From the NCBI RefSeq assembly GCF_000428945.1, contig NZ_AUAX01000039.1:1-64000 (forward strand): 64,000 nucleotides of DNA, in the 5' to 3' direction. Made by a program: the position numbers and the translations under genes. This document shows, piece by piece, positions 41,627 to 48,950 of this stretch; position 1 is the stretch's first letter, and each line of letters begins with the position of its first letter. This DNA is from Hamadaea tsunoensis DSM 44101. GTDB taxonomy: Bacteria; Actinomycetota; Actinomycetes; Mycobacteriales; Micromonosporaceae. Under the pieces are notes generated by a model. The model was not told the origin of the DNA and searched no databases. It saw only the letters and a program-made list of their open reading frames with translations.

Positions 41627-42004
41627 ATGATGCGCAAGGCGTACGCGGGACTGGCGGTTCTGCTCACGGTGCTGGTGGTGGCGCAGTTCTTCTTCGCGGC
41701 GAGCGGGGCGTTCGGCGCGGCGAAGGACAGCCACTCCTACGATCCGCACCACGCCCTCGGCTATGTGATCTTCAGCGTGCCGGTGCTGCTGACCGCGGTG
41801 GCGGCGCTCGGGCGGCTGGCCGGGCGGATGATCTGGCTCCCGCTGGTGATCGCGGGCCTGGTGTCGCTGCAGGTCGTGATCGCGGAGATCGCGAAGGGCC
41901 TGGACGGTACCGCCGGCGCGCTCGTGTTCGGCCTGCACGCGCTGGGCGGCCTGGCGATCATGGGAGTCACCGGGTTGATCCTGCGCCGCTCGCTGGCCAA
42001 GTGA
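41627..42004 (+). CDS. Small four-helix membrane protein (DUF6220-like)
   Basis: 125 residues with four membrane helices (about 5-25, 42-65, 68-90, 98-118). YAGLAVLLTVLVVAQFFFAA and DPHHALGYVIFSVPVLLTAV resemble a family of small actinobacterial membrane proteins (DUF6220) often found beside ECF sigma genes. Its function is unknown. AGGAGGAA lies 6 nt before tandem ATG codons. It is divergent from the ECF41 sigma factor with 184 bp between them and is probably its target gene. Confidence 0.75.
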   Translation: MMRKAYAGLAVLLTVLVVAQFFFAASGAFGAAKDSHSYDPHHALGYVIFSVPVLLTAVAALGRLAGRMIWLPLVIAGLVSLQVVIAEIAKGLDGTAGALVFGLHALGGLAIMGVTGLILRRSLAK

Positions 42005-42016
42005 CGAGCCGACACA

Positions 42017-42045
42017 GCGGCCGGGCCCACACCGGGCCCGGCCGC
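42017..42045. terminator. Bidirectional terminator hairpin
   Basis: The perfect 12-bp stem GCGGCCGGGCCC/GGGCCCGGCCGC around ACACC lies between two convergent stop codons at 42004 and 42056. Confidence 0.75.
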
Positions 42046-42055
42046 GTTCCGCGGA

Positions 42056-43921
42056 TCAGTACCGGATCGTGACGGTGGCCGTGCCGAGCACCGCCGGCAG
42101 CTTCGTGACGTCGACCTTGAGCAGCTCGCCGTCGTCCACCGCGCCGCTCGCGTCCAGGGTCTTCTGGTGCACGAGGTACGCGCCCGACGCCGACTTCACC
42201 GGCGCGCAGGCCGTGGTGTCGGACAGGCCCGACGCCTCGCAGGCGGCCTCGTTCTGGCCCAGCAGGTGGTCCACGCCGAAGTCGCTGTCGTTGGCGATGA
42301 ACAGCGTCCGGCCGCCGTCGGCGGTGGCGACGCCCTCGATCTTGTCGTGGCCGAAGAACCGCCCGGTGGGGTCGAGCTGGTTCAGCACGGTGCCGATCTC
42401 CAGGTACGGGGTCTTGCCCACCGGCGTGATGCCGGCCTGGGACAGCAGCAGCCCGGCCTTGGCGGTGTTCGCGTCACCCACGTACGCGTCGATCGACTTC
42501 GGCCCGGCCGGGGTCGCGACCGTGTAGCCGAGCGGGTTCACGCCGTCGCCCAGCACGTCGGTCGCGCCGGTCAGGTCGATCTCGTACAGGTTCTTGAACG
42601 TGGCCGTGCCGGCCCCGCCCTGGGTGCCGTCCCGCTCGTCGACCAGGAACTTCGTGCTCGACAGGGCGGTGATCTCGCTGACCGCGCCGGCCGTCGTACC
42701 CGGGTTGGTGAGCAGGTACAGGTACTCGTGGGTCGCCTTCGTCCGCAGGTCGACGGTCACGATGCGGACCGGCGCCACGGCGGCCGGCTTGATGGTCTTG
42801 CCCTTGGCGTCGGTGCCGTAGTCCGGCACGGTCAGCGCGGACTGCATGATGCCGACGAGCGTGCGGCCGTCCGGCGTGACCGTCAGCCCCTCCATGCCCT
42901 TGTTCTTGGTACGCAGCTTCAGCTCGATCGGCAGCGGGTGCCGGGTGTCGACGGCGTGCCCGTTGCCGAGCCCGCCGCCGGTGTCGGCGCCCCACGGCGA
43001 CAGCCGCTCGATCTCCTGGCCGTTCCGGTCGAAGTGCGTGATGAACGGCCCGTACTCGTCGGAGACCCAGAATGTGCCGTCGGCCAGCGCGACCAGGCCC
43101 TCCGAGTCGTACCCGTTGTCCGGGTCCAGCGTGGTGGAGGTGCCGGGAACCGCGTACGCCCGGGCGGGGTCGATGTACGTCCCGTAGATGTCCTCGGTCT
43201 TCTCCGCGCTCGCCGCGATCTTCGTGACCGGATTCGCCAGCCCGTTGTACGCCGATCCGTCCGGTGCGGACAGAGCGATCGTCCGGCGCAGCACGGCCTT
43301 GCCGCCGACGAGCTGGAACAGCCCGATCTGCGGGTTGAACGTCGGCTGCAGGAACACCTTCTGGTTGGCCGGGCCGAGGTCGTCGGCGTTCGGGCCCCGG
43401 TCGGTGACCCCGTAGAACCAGCCCGGCCGGCCGGGCGCCGCCACGAACGACGAGCCGAAGCCGCCGCCCGAGATCAGCGCGGCCGCACCGTCCGGGCCTT
43501 CGAGCTCGCCCAGCGGCGGGATCTTGTCCGCGCCCTGTACGGCGTCCTGGTAGACGGTGACCGCGTCGGTCGCGGTGTAGGTGAAGCGCACCGTGCCGTG
43601 GCTGCCCGCCACCGCCGGGGTGAACGTGTAGGAGCCGTCCGCGCGCACCGTCAGGCTGCCGGCGGCCGGATCGTCCAGCCCGCCCGTACGCACGACGGCG
43701 GTCGCGCCGAAGTCGTTCGCGAGGACGTTGCCCGTGACGGTGCCGCCACGGGCCACGGCGTAGTCGGCGTTCACCGCGAAGGGGTGGGACTGCGCGGCCC
43801 ACCATCCGAACGGGTCGGCCCACGCGGTGGCGACCGACGCCGCCACGACGACGGCCACGGTGCCGCCGATGACTGCTGCCCGCTTGCGGGCCATGGGGTT
43901 GAGACGGGGGTTGAGACGCAT
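42056..43921 (-). CDS. Secreted esterase-like phytase-domain protein
   Basis: About 621 residues. The N-terminal signal/anchor is AAVIGGTVAVVVAASVATAW. A cadherin/VCBS-like Ig module follows (DYAVARGGTVTGNVLANDFG; about 50-135). The main domain (about 150-621) is the esterase-like phytase beta-propeller: GFGSSFVAAPGRPGWFYGVT plus DRGPN, NGYDSEGLVALADGTFWVSD plus EYGP, and MEGLTVTPDGRTLVGIMQS. Members are thought to release phosphate from organic phosphates at the cell surface. The start could be one of several. It is separated by a hairpin from the convergent DUF6220-like gene. Confidence 0.82.
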   Translation of the reverse strand: MRLNPRLNPMARKRAAVIGGTVAVVVAASVATAWADPFGWWAAQSHPFAVNADYAVARGGTVTGNVLANDFGATAVVRTGGLDDPAAGSLTVRADGSYTFTPAVAGSHGTVRFTYTATDAVTVYQDAVQGADKIPPLGELEGPDGAAALISGGGFGSSFVAAPGRPGWFYGVTDRGPNADDLGPANQKVFLQPTFNPQIGLFQLVGGKAVLRRTIALSAPDGSAYNGLANPVTKIAASAEKTEDIYGTYIDPARAYAVPGTSTTLDPDNGYDSEGLVALADGTFWVSDEYGPFITHFDRNGQEIERLSPWGADTGGGLGNGHAVDTRHPLPIELKLRTKNKGMEGLTVTPDGRTLVGIMQSALTVPDYGTDAKGKTIKPAAVAPVRIVTVDLRTKATHEYLYLLTNPGTTAGAVSEITALSSTKFLVDERDGTQGGAGTATFKNLYEIDLTGATDVLGDGVNPLGYTVATPAGPKSIDAYVGDANTAKAGLLLSQAGITPVGKTPYLEIGTVLNQLDPTGRFFGHDKIEGVATADGGRTLFIANDSDFGVDHLLGQNEAACEASGLSDTTACAPVKSASGAYLVHQKTLDASGAVDDGELLKVDVTKLPAVLGTATVTIRY

Positions 43922-44068
43922 GTCCGCAACCAAGCGCCGGCAGGCGAACCGAAGATGATCGGCCGGTGACCATCCCCTGTCGACTACCCCAATCATGTGC
44001 CACAGCCAGTGTGATCGGGGTCACGTCCGTAGCCGCAACCTCGGTGGCCGCCCGTGCGTGTCTTGTCG

Positions 44069-44117
44069 GCACTGAATGCGTCGACGGCGTGTTCTGCAGC
44101 ACCGAATGCGTCAACGG
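44069..44117. repeat. Two 19-bp direct repeats upstream of an ECF sigma gene
   Basis: GCACTGAATGCGTCGACGG (44069-44087) and GCACCGAATGCGTCAACGG (44099-44117) differ at two bases and have a 30-bp period, about three helical turns. They lie about 90 bp upstream of the sigma factor start. They are candidate tandem binding sites for a regulator. Confidence 0.6.
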
Positions 44118-44203
44118 GGGAGGGCGGGGGGTCGGCAAACCCTCCGCCCTGTGCGCACGGGGAGGTCTGACATACTCGGCGGCCCGACGACCGAGGAGGT
44201 CGA

Positions 44204-44698
44204 GTGAGCGGCCGGCGCGACTTCGCGGAGTTCTACACCGCGGCGTTCGCCCCGCTCACCTCGCAGTTGCACGCCTTCGTGGGCGACCACGCGGAGGCGC
44301 AGGACCTCGTGCAGGAGGCGTTCTGCCGGGCGCTCACCAAGTGGCCGACGGTGTCCACGTACGACGATCCCTTCTCGTGGGTCCGCAAGGTCGCCTGGAA
44401 CCTGGCGATCTCGCGCTGGCGGCGGGCCCGCCGGCTCCGGCTGCGCCACCGCGAGCTGGTGCCGCCCGACGTGGAGCCGCCGACCGCCGGCGAGGTCGAC
44501 CTGACCCGGGCGCTCGGCGAACTGCCGGCCCAGCACCGCCAGGTCGTGGTCCTGCACTACCTGGCGGACATGTCGGTCGCGGAGATCGCCGAGTTCACCG
44601 GATCACCCGAGGGAACGATCAAGGCGTGGCTGCACCGGGCCCGGCGTACGCTCGCCGGCCTGCTCGCGGCCGAGGACGAGGAGGTGCCCGATGTCTGA
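44204..44698 (+). CDS. ECF RNA polymerase sigma factor (SigE-like)
   Basis: 164 residues. Region 2 is FVGDHAEAQDLVQEAFCRAL plus WPTVSTYDDPFSWVRKVAWN. Region 4 is LGELPAQHRQVVVLHYLADM with a helix-turn-helix SVAEIAEFTGSPEGTIKAWL. It belongs to the SigE/SigM-like groups common in Actinoplanes and Streptomyces. It starts with GTG behind GAGGAGG. The next gene starts 8 nt before this stop and encodes a one-helix protein, likely its anti-sigma partner. Direct repeats lie upstream. Confidence 0.92.
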   Translation: MSGRRDFAEFYTAAFAPLTSQLHAFVGDHAEAQDLVQEAFCRALTKWPTVSTYDDPFSWVRKVAWNLAISRWRRARRLRLRHRELVPPDVEPPTAGEVDLTRALGELPAQHRQVVVLHYLADMSVAEIAEFTGSPEGTIKAWLHRARRTLAGLLAAEDEEVPDV

Positions 44699-45419
44699 CC
44701 CGCTGCACGAGCGGTTCGAGTCGTTCCGCACCGCCTCGATGGCGCGTACCCGCCCGCCCGGCGTCGCCGCGGCCCGCCGCACGATCGTCCGCCGCCAGCT
44801 CACCCGGGCCGGCGTCCTGGCGCTCACCGCGATCGGCCTGGCCCTGGCGATCTGGCTGCCGCCGGGCGGGGAAGGCGCGATCCCGGCGACGCCGAGCACG
44901 CCGCCCGCTGTCTCGCCGAGCCCCGCGGTCGTGAGCGCGTCCCCGTCGGCCGCACCCTCGCCGTCAGCGTCACGGTCCCCGCAGGACGACCGGCCGCCCT
45001 GCTCCATCGCGTACGCGGGGACGGCGGGAGCGCTGCTGCTGCAGAGCACCGACCCCGACACGTACGCGCTGCCGGCCAAGGTCGTCAGTGCCTGCCCGTC
45101 CATCTCGATCCAGCTGACCAGGGCCGTCTACGTCGGCGGCACCGACCAGGCCCCCGAGAACCTCAGCCGCTACCGGACGGTGACACGCGTACTGTCGGCC
45201 GCCCATCCGACGGCCACGCTGCCGGCACCCGCCCGGCCGGACGGCACCTGCTACAGCGCGCTGGAGGTCACCGTCTCCGGGGCGGGATCACTTCCGGCCG
45301 TACTGCCGAACCCGATCCCGGAGCTGGCCGGCACCGGCAGCCAGGACGGCCTGAACCGCTACTTCGCGAACCGGGGTCACGGCGTACTCGGCGTCTCCTG
45401 GGCCGAGCCGTCCTGCTGA
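44691..45419 (+). CDS. One-helix membrane protein, probable anti-sigma factor
   Basis: 242 residues. A short N-terminal cytoplasmic helix (HERFESFRTASMARTRPPGV) leads to a membrane segment (about 38-57, GVLALTAIGLALAIWLPPGG), a Pro/Ser-rich linker and an extracytoplasmic domain with four Cys. The arrangement, and the 8-nt overlap with the ECF sigma gene, fit a membrane anti-sigma factor that releases the sigma on an envelope signal. It lacks a canonical zinc anti-sigma HxxxCxxC motif. The last 43 bp overlap the convergent gene. Confidence 0.75.
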   Translation: MSDPLHERFESFRTASMARTRPPGVAAARRTIVRRQLTRAGVLALTAIGLALAIWLPPGGEGAIPATPSTPPAVSPSPAVVSASPSAAPSPSASRSPQDDRPPCSIAYAGTAGALLLQSTDPDTYALPAKVVSACPSISIQLTRAVYVGGTDQAPENLSRYRTVTRVLSAAHPTATLPAPARPDGTCYSALEVTVSGAGSLPAVLPNPIPELAGTGSQDGLNRYFANRGHGVLGVSWAEPSC

Positions 45420-46348
45420 TCGCGGACGGCCCGGTTCACACGGACGACGCGTACCAGGGCACCGGCGGCGGCCAGGGCGATGCCCACGACCACGCACGCC
45501 GCGAGCAGAGTGGACAGTCCGGACCGCCCTGATCCGGCGGCGAGGTCCGGAGTGGACGATGAAGGCGATGGTGCCGGAGCGGCGGTCGTGACCAGTCCGG
45601 CCGCCGGCGACGGGGTAGCCGTCGGTACCGTTCCGGCCGGCCTCGTCCCACCGGAACGGTGTCCCTGGCCGGCGTACGGCGCGGGCGCGTACGCGAACGA
45701 GATCTGCCCGACCTGCCCCAGCGCGGCCGCGCACCTCGGCGAGCGGAAGGACGCGTACGCCGCGTAGTCGCCTTCGGGGGCGCCCGGCGGGAACGACATC
45801 CACACGTTGACGGAGTGGTGCGAGCCCGGCGCCAGCGCGGGCAGCGACTCGGCCGCCGTGGCCCAGTAGGGTTCGGCCCGGGCCACCCACGTCAGGTCCG
45901 CCTGCCGCCACGCCGACCCGTCGAGGTTCCAGTAGACGGACGGCGGGAAATCCTCCGCCGCGTGCCCGGGATCCGGCGAGTCCCCGGGTGTCGGCGACAT
46001 CGTCGCCGAGGGCTGCGGGGACGGCGACGCGGTCTCCCGCGCCGGCGGGATGATCTGAAACTCGATGGTCAGATCGGTGAGGCTCACGGCCGTCGTGTTG
46101 AGAATGGTCGTTCCATTGTGGACTGCCTGATTCGGTTGCCGGGCGGCCTGACCGGCCGGTGCCGTCGGCCCGGTGATGTCATCGTCACCGCAGGGCGCCG
46201 GCAAGGGAGAAGGGCTCGGCGAGGCCGCGGGCGGCGCCGCGCTCGGCGAGGGCGAGGAGGCGGCCGCGGGAGTGCCGGCGATCAGCGGCACCGAAGTCAG
46301 CATCAGCAGGTACGCGCCGGTCCGGAGGATCGCGTCTGTGGACCGCAC
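45377..46348 (-). CDS. Secreted, C-terminally membrane-anchored protein of unknown function
   Basis: 323 residues. The signal peptide ends near residue 30 (TPAAA), followed by Ser/Pro-rich stretches, a beta-rich domain (LTDLTIEFQIIPP, YWNLDGSAWRQADLTWVARA, YAAYASFRSPRC) and a C-terminal membrane helix (TLLAACVVVGIALAAAGALV) with a short cytoplasmic tail. It looks like a surface-displayed adhesion or sensor protein. GGGAGG precedes the GTG at 46348. It is convergent and overlapping with the probable anti-sigma gene, so dual expression could produce antisense interference. Confidence 0.72.
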   Translation of the reverse strand: MRSTDAILRTGAYLLMLTSVPLIAGTPAAASSPSPSAAPPAASPSPSPLPAPCGDDDITGPTAPAGQAARQPNQAVHNGTTILNTTAVSLTDLTIEFQIIPPARETASPSPQPSATMSPTPGDSPDPGHAAEDFPPSVYWNLDGSAWRQADLTWVARAEPYWATAAESLPALAPGSHHSVNVWMSFPPGAPEGDYAAYASFRSPRCAAALGQVGQISFAYAPAPYAGQGHRSGGTRPAGTVPTATPSPAAGLVTTAAPAPSPSSSTPDLAAGSGRSGLSTLLAACVVVGIALAAAGALVRVVRVNRAVRDQQDGSAQETPSTP

Positions 46349-46400
46349 GCCGTGCCTCCCGTTCACCTGGCCGGAAACCGCACGATAACAGCTCATGTCA

Positions 46401-46439
46401 GGGTGGAGGACCGCCCCCGATGGACTCGGTCCTCCACCC
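46401..46439 (-). terminator. Terminator after the TrmB/LuxR-secreted protein operon
   Basis: A perfect 13-bp stem (GGGTGGAGGACCG/CGGTCCTCCACCC) lies 20 bp downstream of the minus-strand stop at 46459. Confidence 0.75.
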
Positions 46440-46458
46440 GTTTCCTGTCGCGGCGGCC

Positions 46459-47016
46459 CTAGACGCAGGTGAAGCAGCGCGGGTCGTTCGGGATGCCGCC
46501 GCCACCCGTGCCGATGGTGGTGGGCGGCGTGTAGGGGACGAGGACGCGCGGGTCGTCGGTCGCGATCGGCGCGAACGACGCGTCGTGGTCGCCCACGGGC
46601 GTCACGGCGAAACAGGCGACCCGGTTGCCGGGGGTGCCGTTGACGCAGAACGCGGTGAGGTTGGCCCAGGAGCCCCCGGCACCGGTCAGGGTCTTGGTGA
46701 TCGAGAACTGGAACCGGTTGGGGAACGAGGCGAGCGAGCTGGCGTGGGCGTCGACCGTGGTGTAGCTGACGACGGCCCAGTAGACGCTCGAGGACGGCGT
46801 GTCCACACCGGGGCATTCCTGCAACCAGCCGGAGATCGTGGTGGAGCCGTCCACGGTGGGCGGTGCGGATGTCACCGCCCCGATCGCGCAGGTGCCCGCG
46901 AAGCCGCGCCGCCACTCCCACGGATGCAGCGGTACGCCGATCGTGGCGTGGGCGGGTACGCCGGAACCGAGCACGGCGACGACGGCGAACGCGGCGGCGA
47001 GAAGGATCCGTTTCAT
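46459..47016 (-). CDS. Secreted protein of unknown function with C-terminal Cys pair
   Basis: 185 residues. The signal peptide is 1-24 (FAVVAVLGSGVPAHA). The mature part is a beta-rich domain with several Cys (CAIGAV, LQECPG, AFCVNG, VACFAV) and an unusual tail GGGGIPNDPRCFTCV. It may be disulfide-bonded. It is translationally coupled (ATGA overlap) to the upstream TrmB/LuxR-type regulator, so the two likely act in one response. No known family is recognised. Confidence 0.72.
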   Translation of the reverse strand: MKRILLAAAFAVVAVLGSGVPAHATIGVPLHPWEWRRGFAGTCAIGAVTSAPPTVDGSTTISGWLQECPGVDTPSSSVYWAVVSYTTVDAHASSLASFPNRFQFSITKTLTGAGGSWANLTAFCVNGTPGNRVACFAVTPVGDHDASFAPIATDDPRVLVPYTPPTTIGTGGGGIPNDPRCFTCV

Positions 47017-48026
47017 GAGGGGTTCTCCTTGTGAGGCTCGGCCGACAGCGAGACGGCGCGCGCGGCGCCGAGCGCGATGCCCAGCTGGAATCGGTTTTCC
47101 ACGCCGGCCTTGTCCATGAGGCCGCGCAGGATGGTGGAGACCGTCCGCTCGCTGATACGCAGCGCCCGGGCCGCCGCGGCGTCGGAGTGCCCATGGGCGA
47201 GGAGGTTGATGAGCTGGCTTTCGCGACCGGAGAGCTCGATCATCGGCATGGTGGTCTCCTTGAGTTCGTGAGCTTCGTCCCAGGACTTCTCGAACAGCCC
47301 GACGAGACCGCGAACAATCTCGATGTCGGCGACTTCGAGGTATCCCCGGTCGTAGTCGTGCTGGTCGACGGGGAAGAGGGCGACGACCTGGTCCACGATG
47401 ATCAGCTTCATCGAGAGCCGGTCCGCTTCGCGGTAGAGCGCCTGTTGGGGCTGCCCGACGAGTTCCGCCGGATCCACGCAGCCGCTCACCCCGATCTCGC
47501 GTACGGTGATGCCGCGGTCGAGCAGCGTCTGATCCATCGGCGCCGCGGCCTGGGCCGACGACGACTCGAACGAGACCTCCGGATTGATCACCAGATGCTC
47601 GGCACTGGCCACGGTGACCAGCCGGCCGAGACGGTCCCGGGTGGCCTCACGCGTACGCAGATGGCGGATGCCGGGTCCCAGCATGTCGGCCAGTCCCCGC
47701 AGATCGGGCGCGCCCGCGGGATCGAACGAACCCCGTCGCCGGTTGCGGTACGCCTCGTCCAGCCGGCGTACGAGGGGCGCGGGATCGTCGGCGTACCAGA
47801 GGCCGTCGGGGGTCCGGCTCAACGCGTGCAGGCCGCAGAGTTCGGCGAGGGCGACGCGTACCTGCCGGATGGGTACGCCCAGGTCGGCGGCGAGCGCCTC
47901 GGCCGTGCGGCCCTGCGTCGTGCGCAGGGCCCGGAACATCAGATCGGCCAGTGCGCCGACGCCCCACCGGGTGAGTGACGGCGTGGCCACGGCGGTCACC
48001 AGCTCGTCGGATCTGCCTTTGCCCAT
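47013..48026 (-). CDS. TrmB-like / LuxR C-terminal transcriptional regulator
   Basis: 337 residues. An N-terminal winged helix (about 20-75, LAADLGVPIRQVRVALAELC) is of TrmB/PadR-like type. A middle domain (about 100-260) resembles the TrmB effector/phospholipase-D-like region (HLVINPEVSF, LSMKLIIVDQVVALFPVD). The C-terminal LuxR helix-turn-helix is LSGRESQLINLLAHGHSDAA with SERTVSTILRGLMDKAGVEN. Such dual-HTH proteins are common in actinomycetes next to secreted or secondary-metabolism genes. It is coupled to the secreted Cys protein by a 4-nt overlap. Confidence 0.85.
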   Translation of the reverse strand: MGKGRSDELVTAVATPSLTRWGVGALADLMFRALRTTQGRTAEALAADLGVPIRQVRVALAELCGLHALSRTPDGLWYADDPAPLVRRLDEAYRNRRRGSFDPAGAPDLRGLADMLGPGIRHLRTREATRDRLGRLVTVASAEHLVINPEVSFESSSAQAAAPMDQTLLDRGITVREIGVSGCVDPAELVGQPQQALYREADRLSMKLIIVDQVVALFPVDQHDYDRGYLEVADIEIVRGLVGLFEKSWDEAHELKETTMPMIELSGRESQLINLLAHGHSDAAAARALRISERTVSTILRGLMDKAGVENRFQLGIALGAARAVSLSAEPHKENPS

Positions 48027-48092
48027 CGAAGGCCCCCCTTGTCGTCCGGGGGAATACCATCATCCAGGGCAATCAAGGTCCAGGGCGTGACC

Positions 48093-48135
48093 GAACTGTG
48101 ATGTGGTGCTGCGGGATTCCGCATCACCACAGTTC
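48093..48135. terminator. Hairpin between regulator operons
   Basis: GAACTGTG (48093-48100) pairs with CACAGTTC (48128-48135), and GGTGCTGCGG-like inner bases pair partly with CCGCATCACC. It lies 39 bp downstream of the minus-strand stop at 48174 and upstream of the TrmB/LuxR-type gene, so it may be a terminator or an attenuator. Confidence 0.5.
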
Positions 48136-48173
48136 ACAGCGGTTGGCCGGGCGGACGCCCGGCGCCGCGATCG

Positions 48174-48404
48174 TCAGCCGATGTCGGTGAGCGTCCGCTC
48201 CACCGCCGCGAGTCGCTGGTCCACGGCGGCCAGCTTGTCCGCCAACTGCTGGTTGGCCGCGGTGCTGGCTTCGAGGGCGGCCCGCAGCTGCCCCGCGTCC
48301 TCTTTGCGGGTACGGCCCGTGACGGCCCAGCCGACCATGACCACCGCCCAGGCGATGATGCCGACGCTGCCGATGATGACCCAACCGTCCATGTTCTCGA
48401 ACAT
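48174..48404 (-). CDS. Small one-helix coiled-coil membrane protein
   Basis: 76 residues. One membrane helix (about 8-29, VIIGSVGIIAWAVVMVGWAV) is followed by a basic stop (TGRTRKED) and a coiled coil (LRAALEASTAANQQLADKLA, LAAVERTL). It follows the ArsR-type gene by 8 nt, with a GAAGGA ribosome site in the gap, so both are on one transcript. Small proteins like this often scaffold or inhibit a membrane partner. Its function is unknown. Confidence 0.72.
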   Translation of the reverse strand: MFENMDGWVIIGSVGIIAWAVVMVGWAVTGRTRKEDAGQLRAALEASTAANQQLADKLAAVDQRLAAVERTLTDIG

Positions 48405-48412
48405 TCCTTCCT

Positions 48413-48790
48413 TCAGGTGAGGGGCTGTCCGGCGGTGCCGGGCCCGCTGCTGCCGGCGGCCTCGCCGCCGCTCGGGTCGCTCTCCTTCAACGGGCTGCGC
48501 GCCACCGCGTCCACGATGGCGGCCACGTCGATCGTCAGGCTGAAGTCGACGACGTCGAAGTACTTCAGCGCCTTGCCGTCGGCCGACAGTTCCAGGTGCC
48601 CGGTCAGGAAACCGGCCTCCTCCAGCCGCCGCAGGTGCATGTAGAGCAGCGGCCGGGACAGGCCGAGCCGGCGCGCCAGCTCGCTGACGTGCGTCGGCTG
48701 CTCGGCCAGCGCCGACAGGATGCGCAGCCGGTGCGGATTCGCGATCGCCGCCAGCCGTTCCACCAGCCCGTCCACATCCATTGCCGCCAC
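48413..48790 (-). CDS. ArsR-type winged-helix regulator
   Basis: 125 residues. The winged helix is IANPHRLRILSALAEQPTHV with the recognition helix SELARRLGLSRPLLYMHLRR, followed by the wing FLTGHLELSADGKALKYFDV. No metal-binding Cys set is visible, so it is not a classical metal sensor. The start is GTG 48790 or ATG 48781. It is co-transcribed with the small membrane coiled-coil gene, which is probably its functional partner or target. Confidence 0.85.
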   Translation of the reverse strand: MAAMDVDGLVERLAAIANPHRLRILSALAEQPTHVSELARRLGLSRPLLYMHLRRLEEAGFLTGHLELSADGKALKYFDVVDFSLTIDVAAIVDAVARSPLKESDPSGGEAAGSSGPGTAGQPLT

Positions 48791-48902
48791 TGATTTCAGC
48801 CCCGCTCGTCACGTGTAAGAAGATTCTTACACGTGGCCGCAAGAGTCGGCAACGAGGATGTCGCGTACGTGACGTTCATCGGCTGCGCGACAGCTGAAAA
48901 GC

Positions 48903-48937
48903 ACGTCGGGCGGCCCCAGTAGGGAACCGCCCGACGT
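48903..48937 (-). terminator. Intrinsic terminator of the GH92 gene
   Basis: The perfect 11-bp stem ACGTCGGGCGG/CCGCCCGACGT is followed on the minus strand by GCTTTTC. It lies 14 bp past the GH92 stop. Confidence 0.85.
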
Positions 48938-48950
48938 CCCGGCGTACCCG

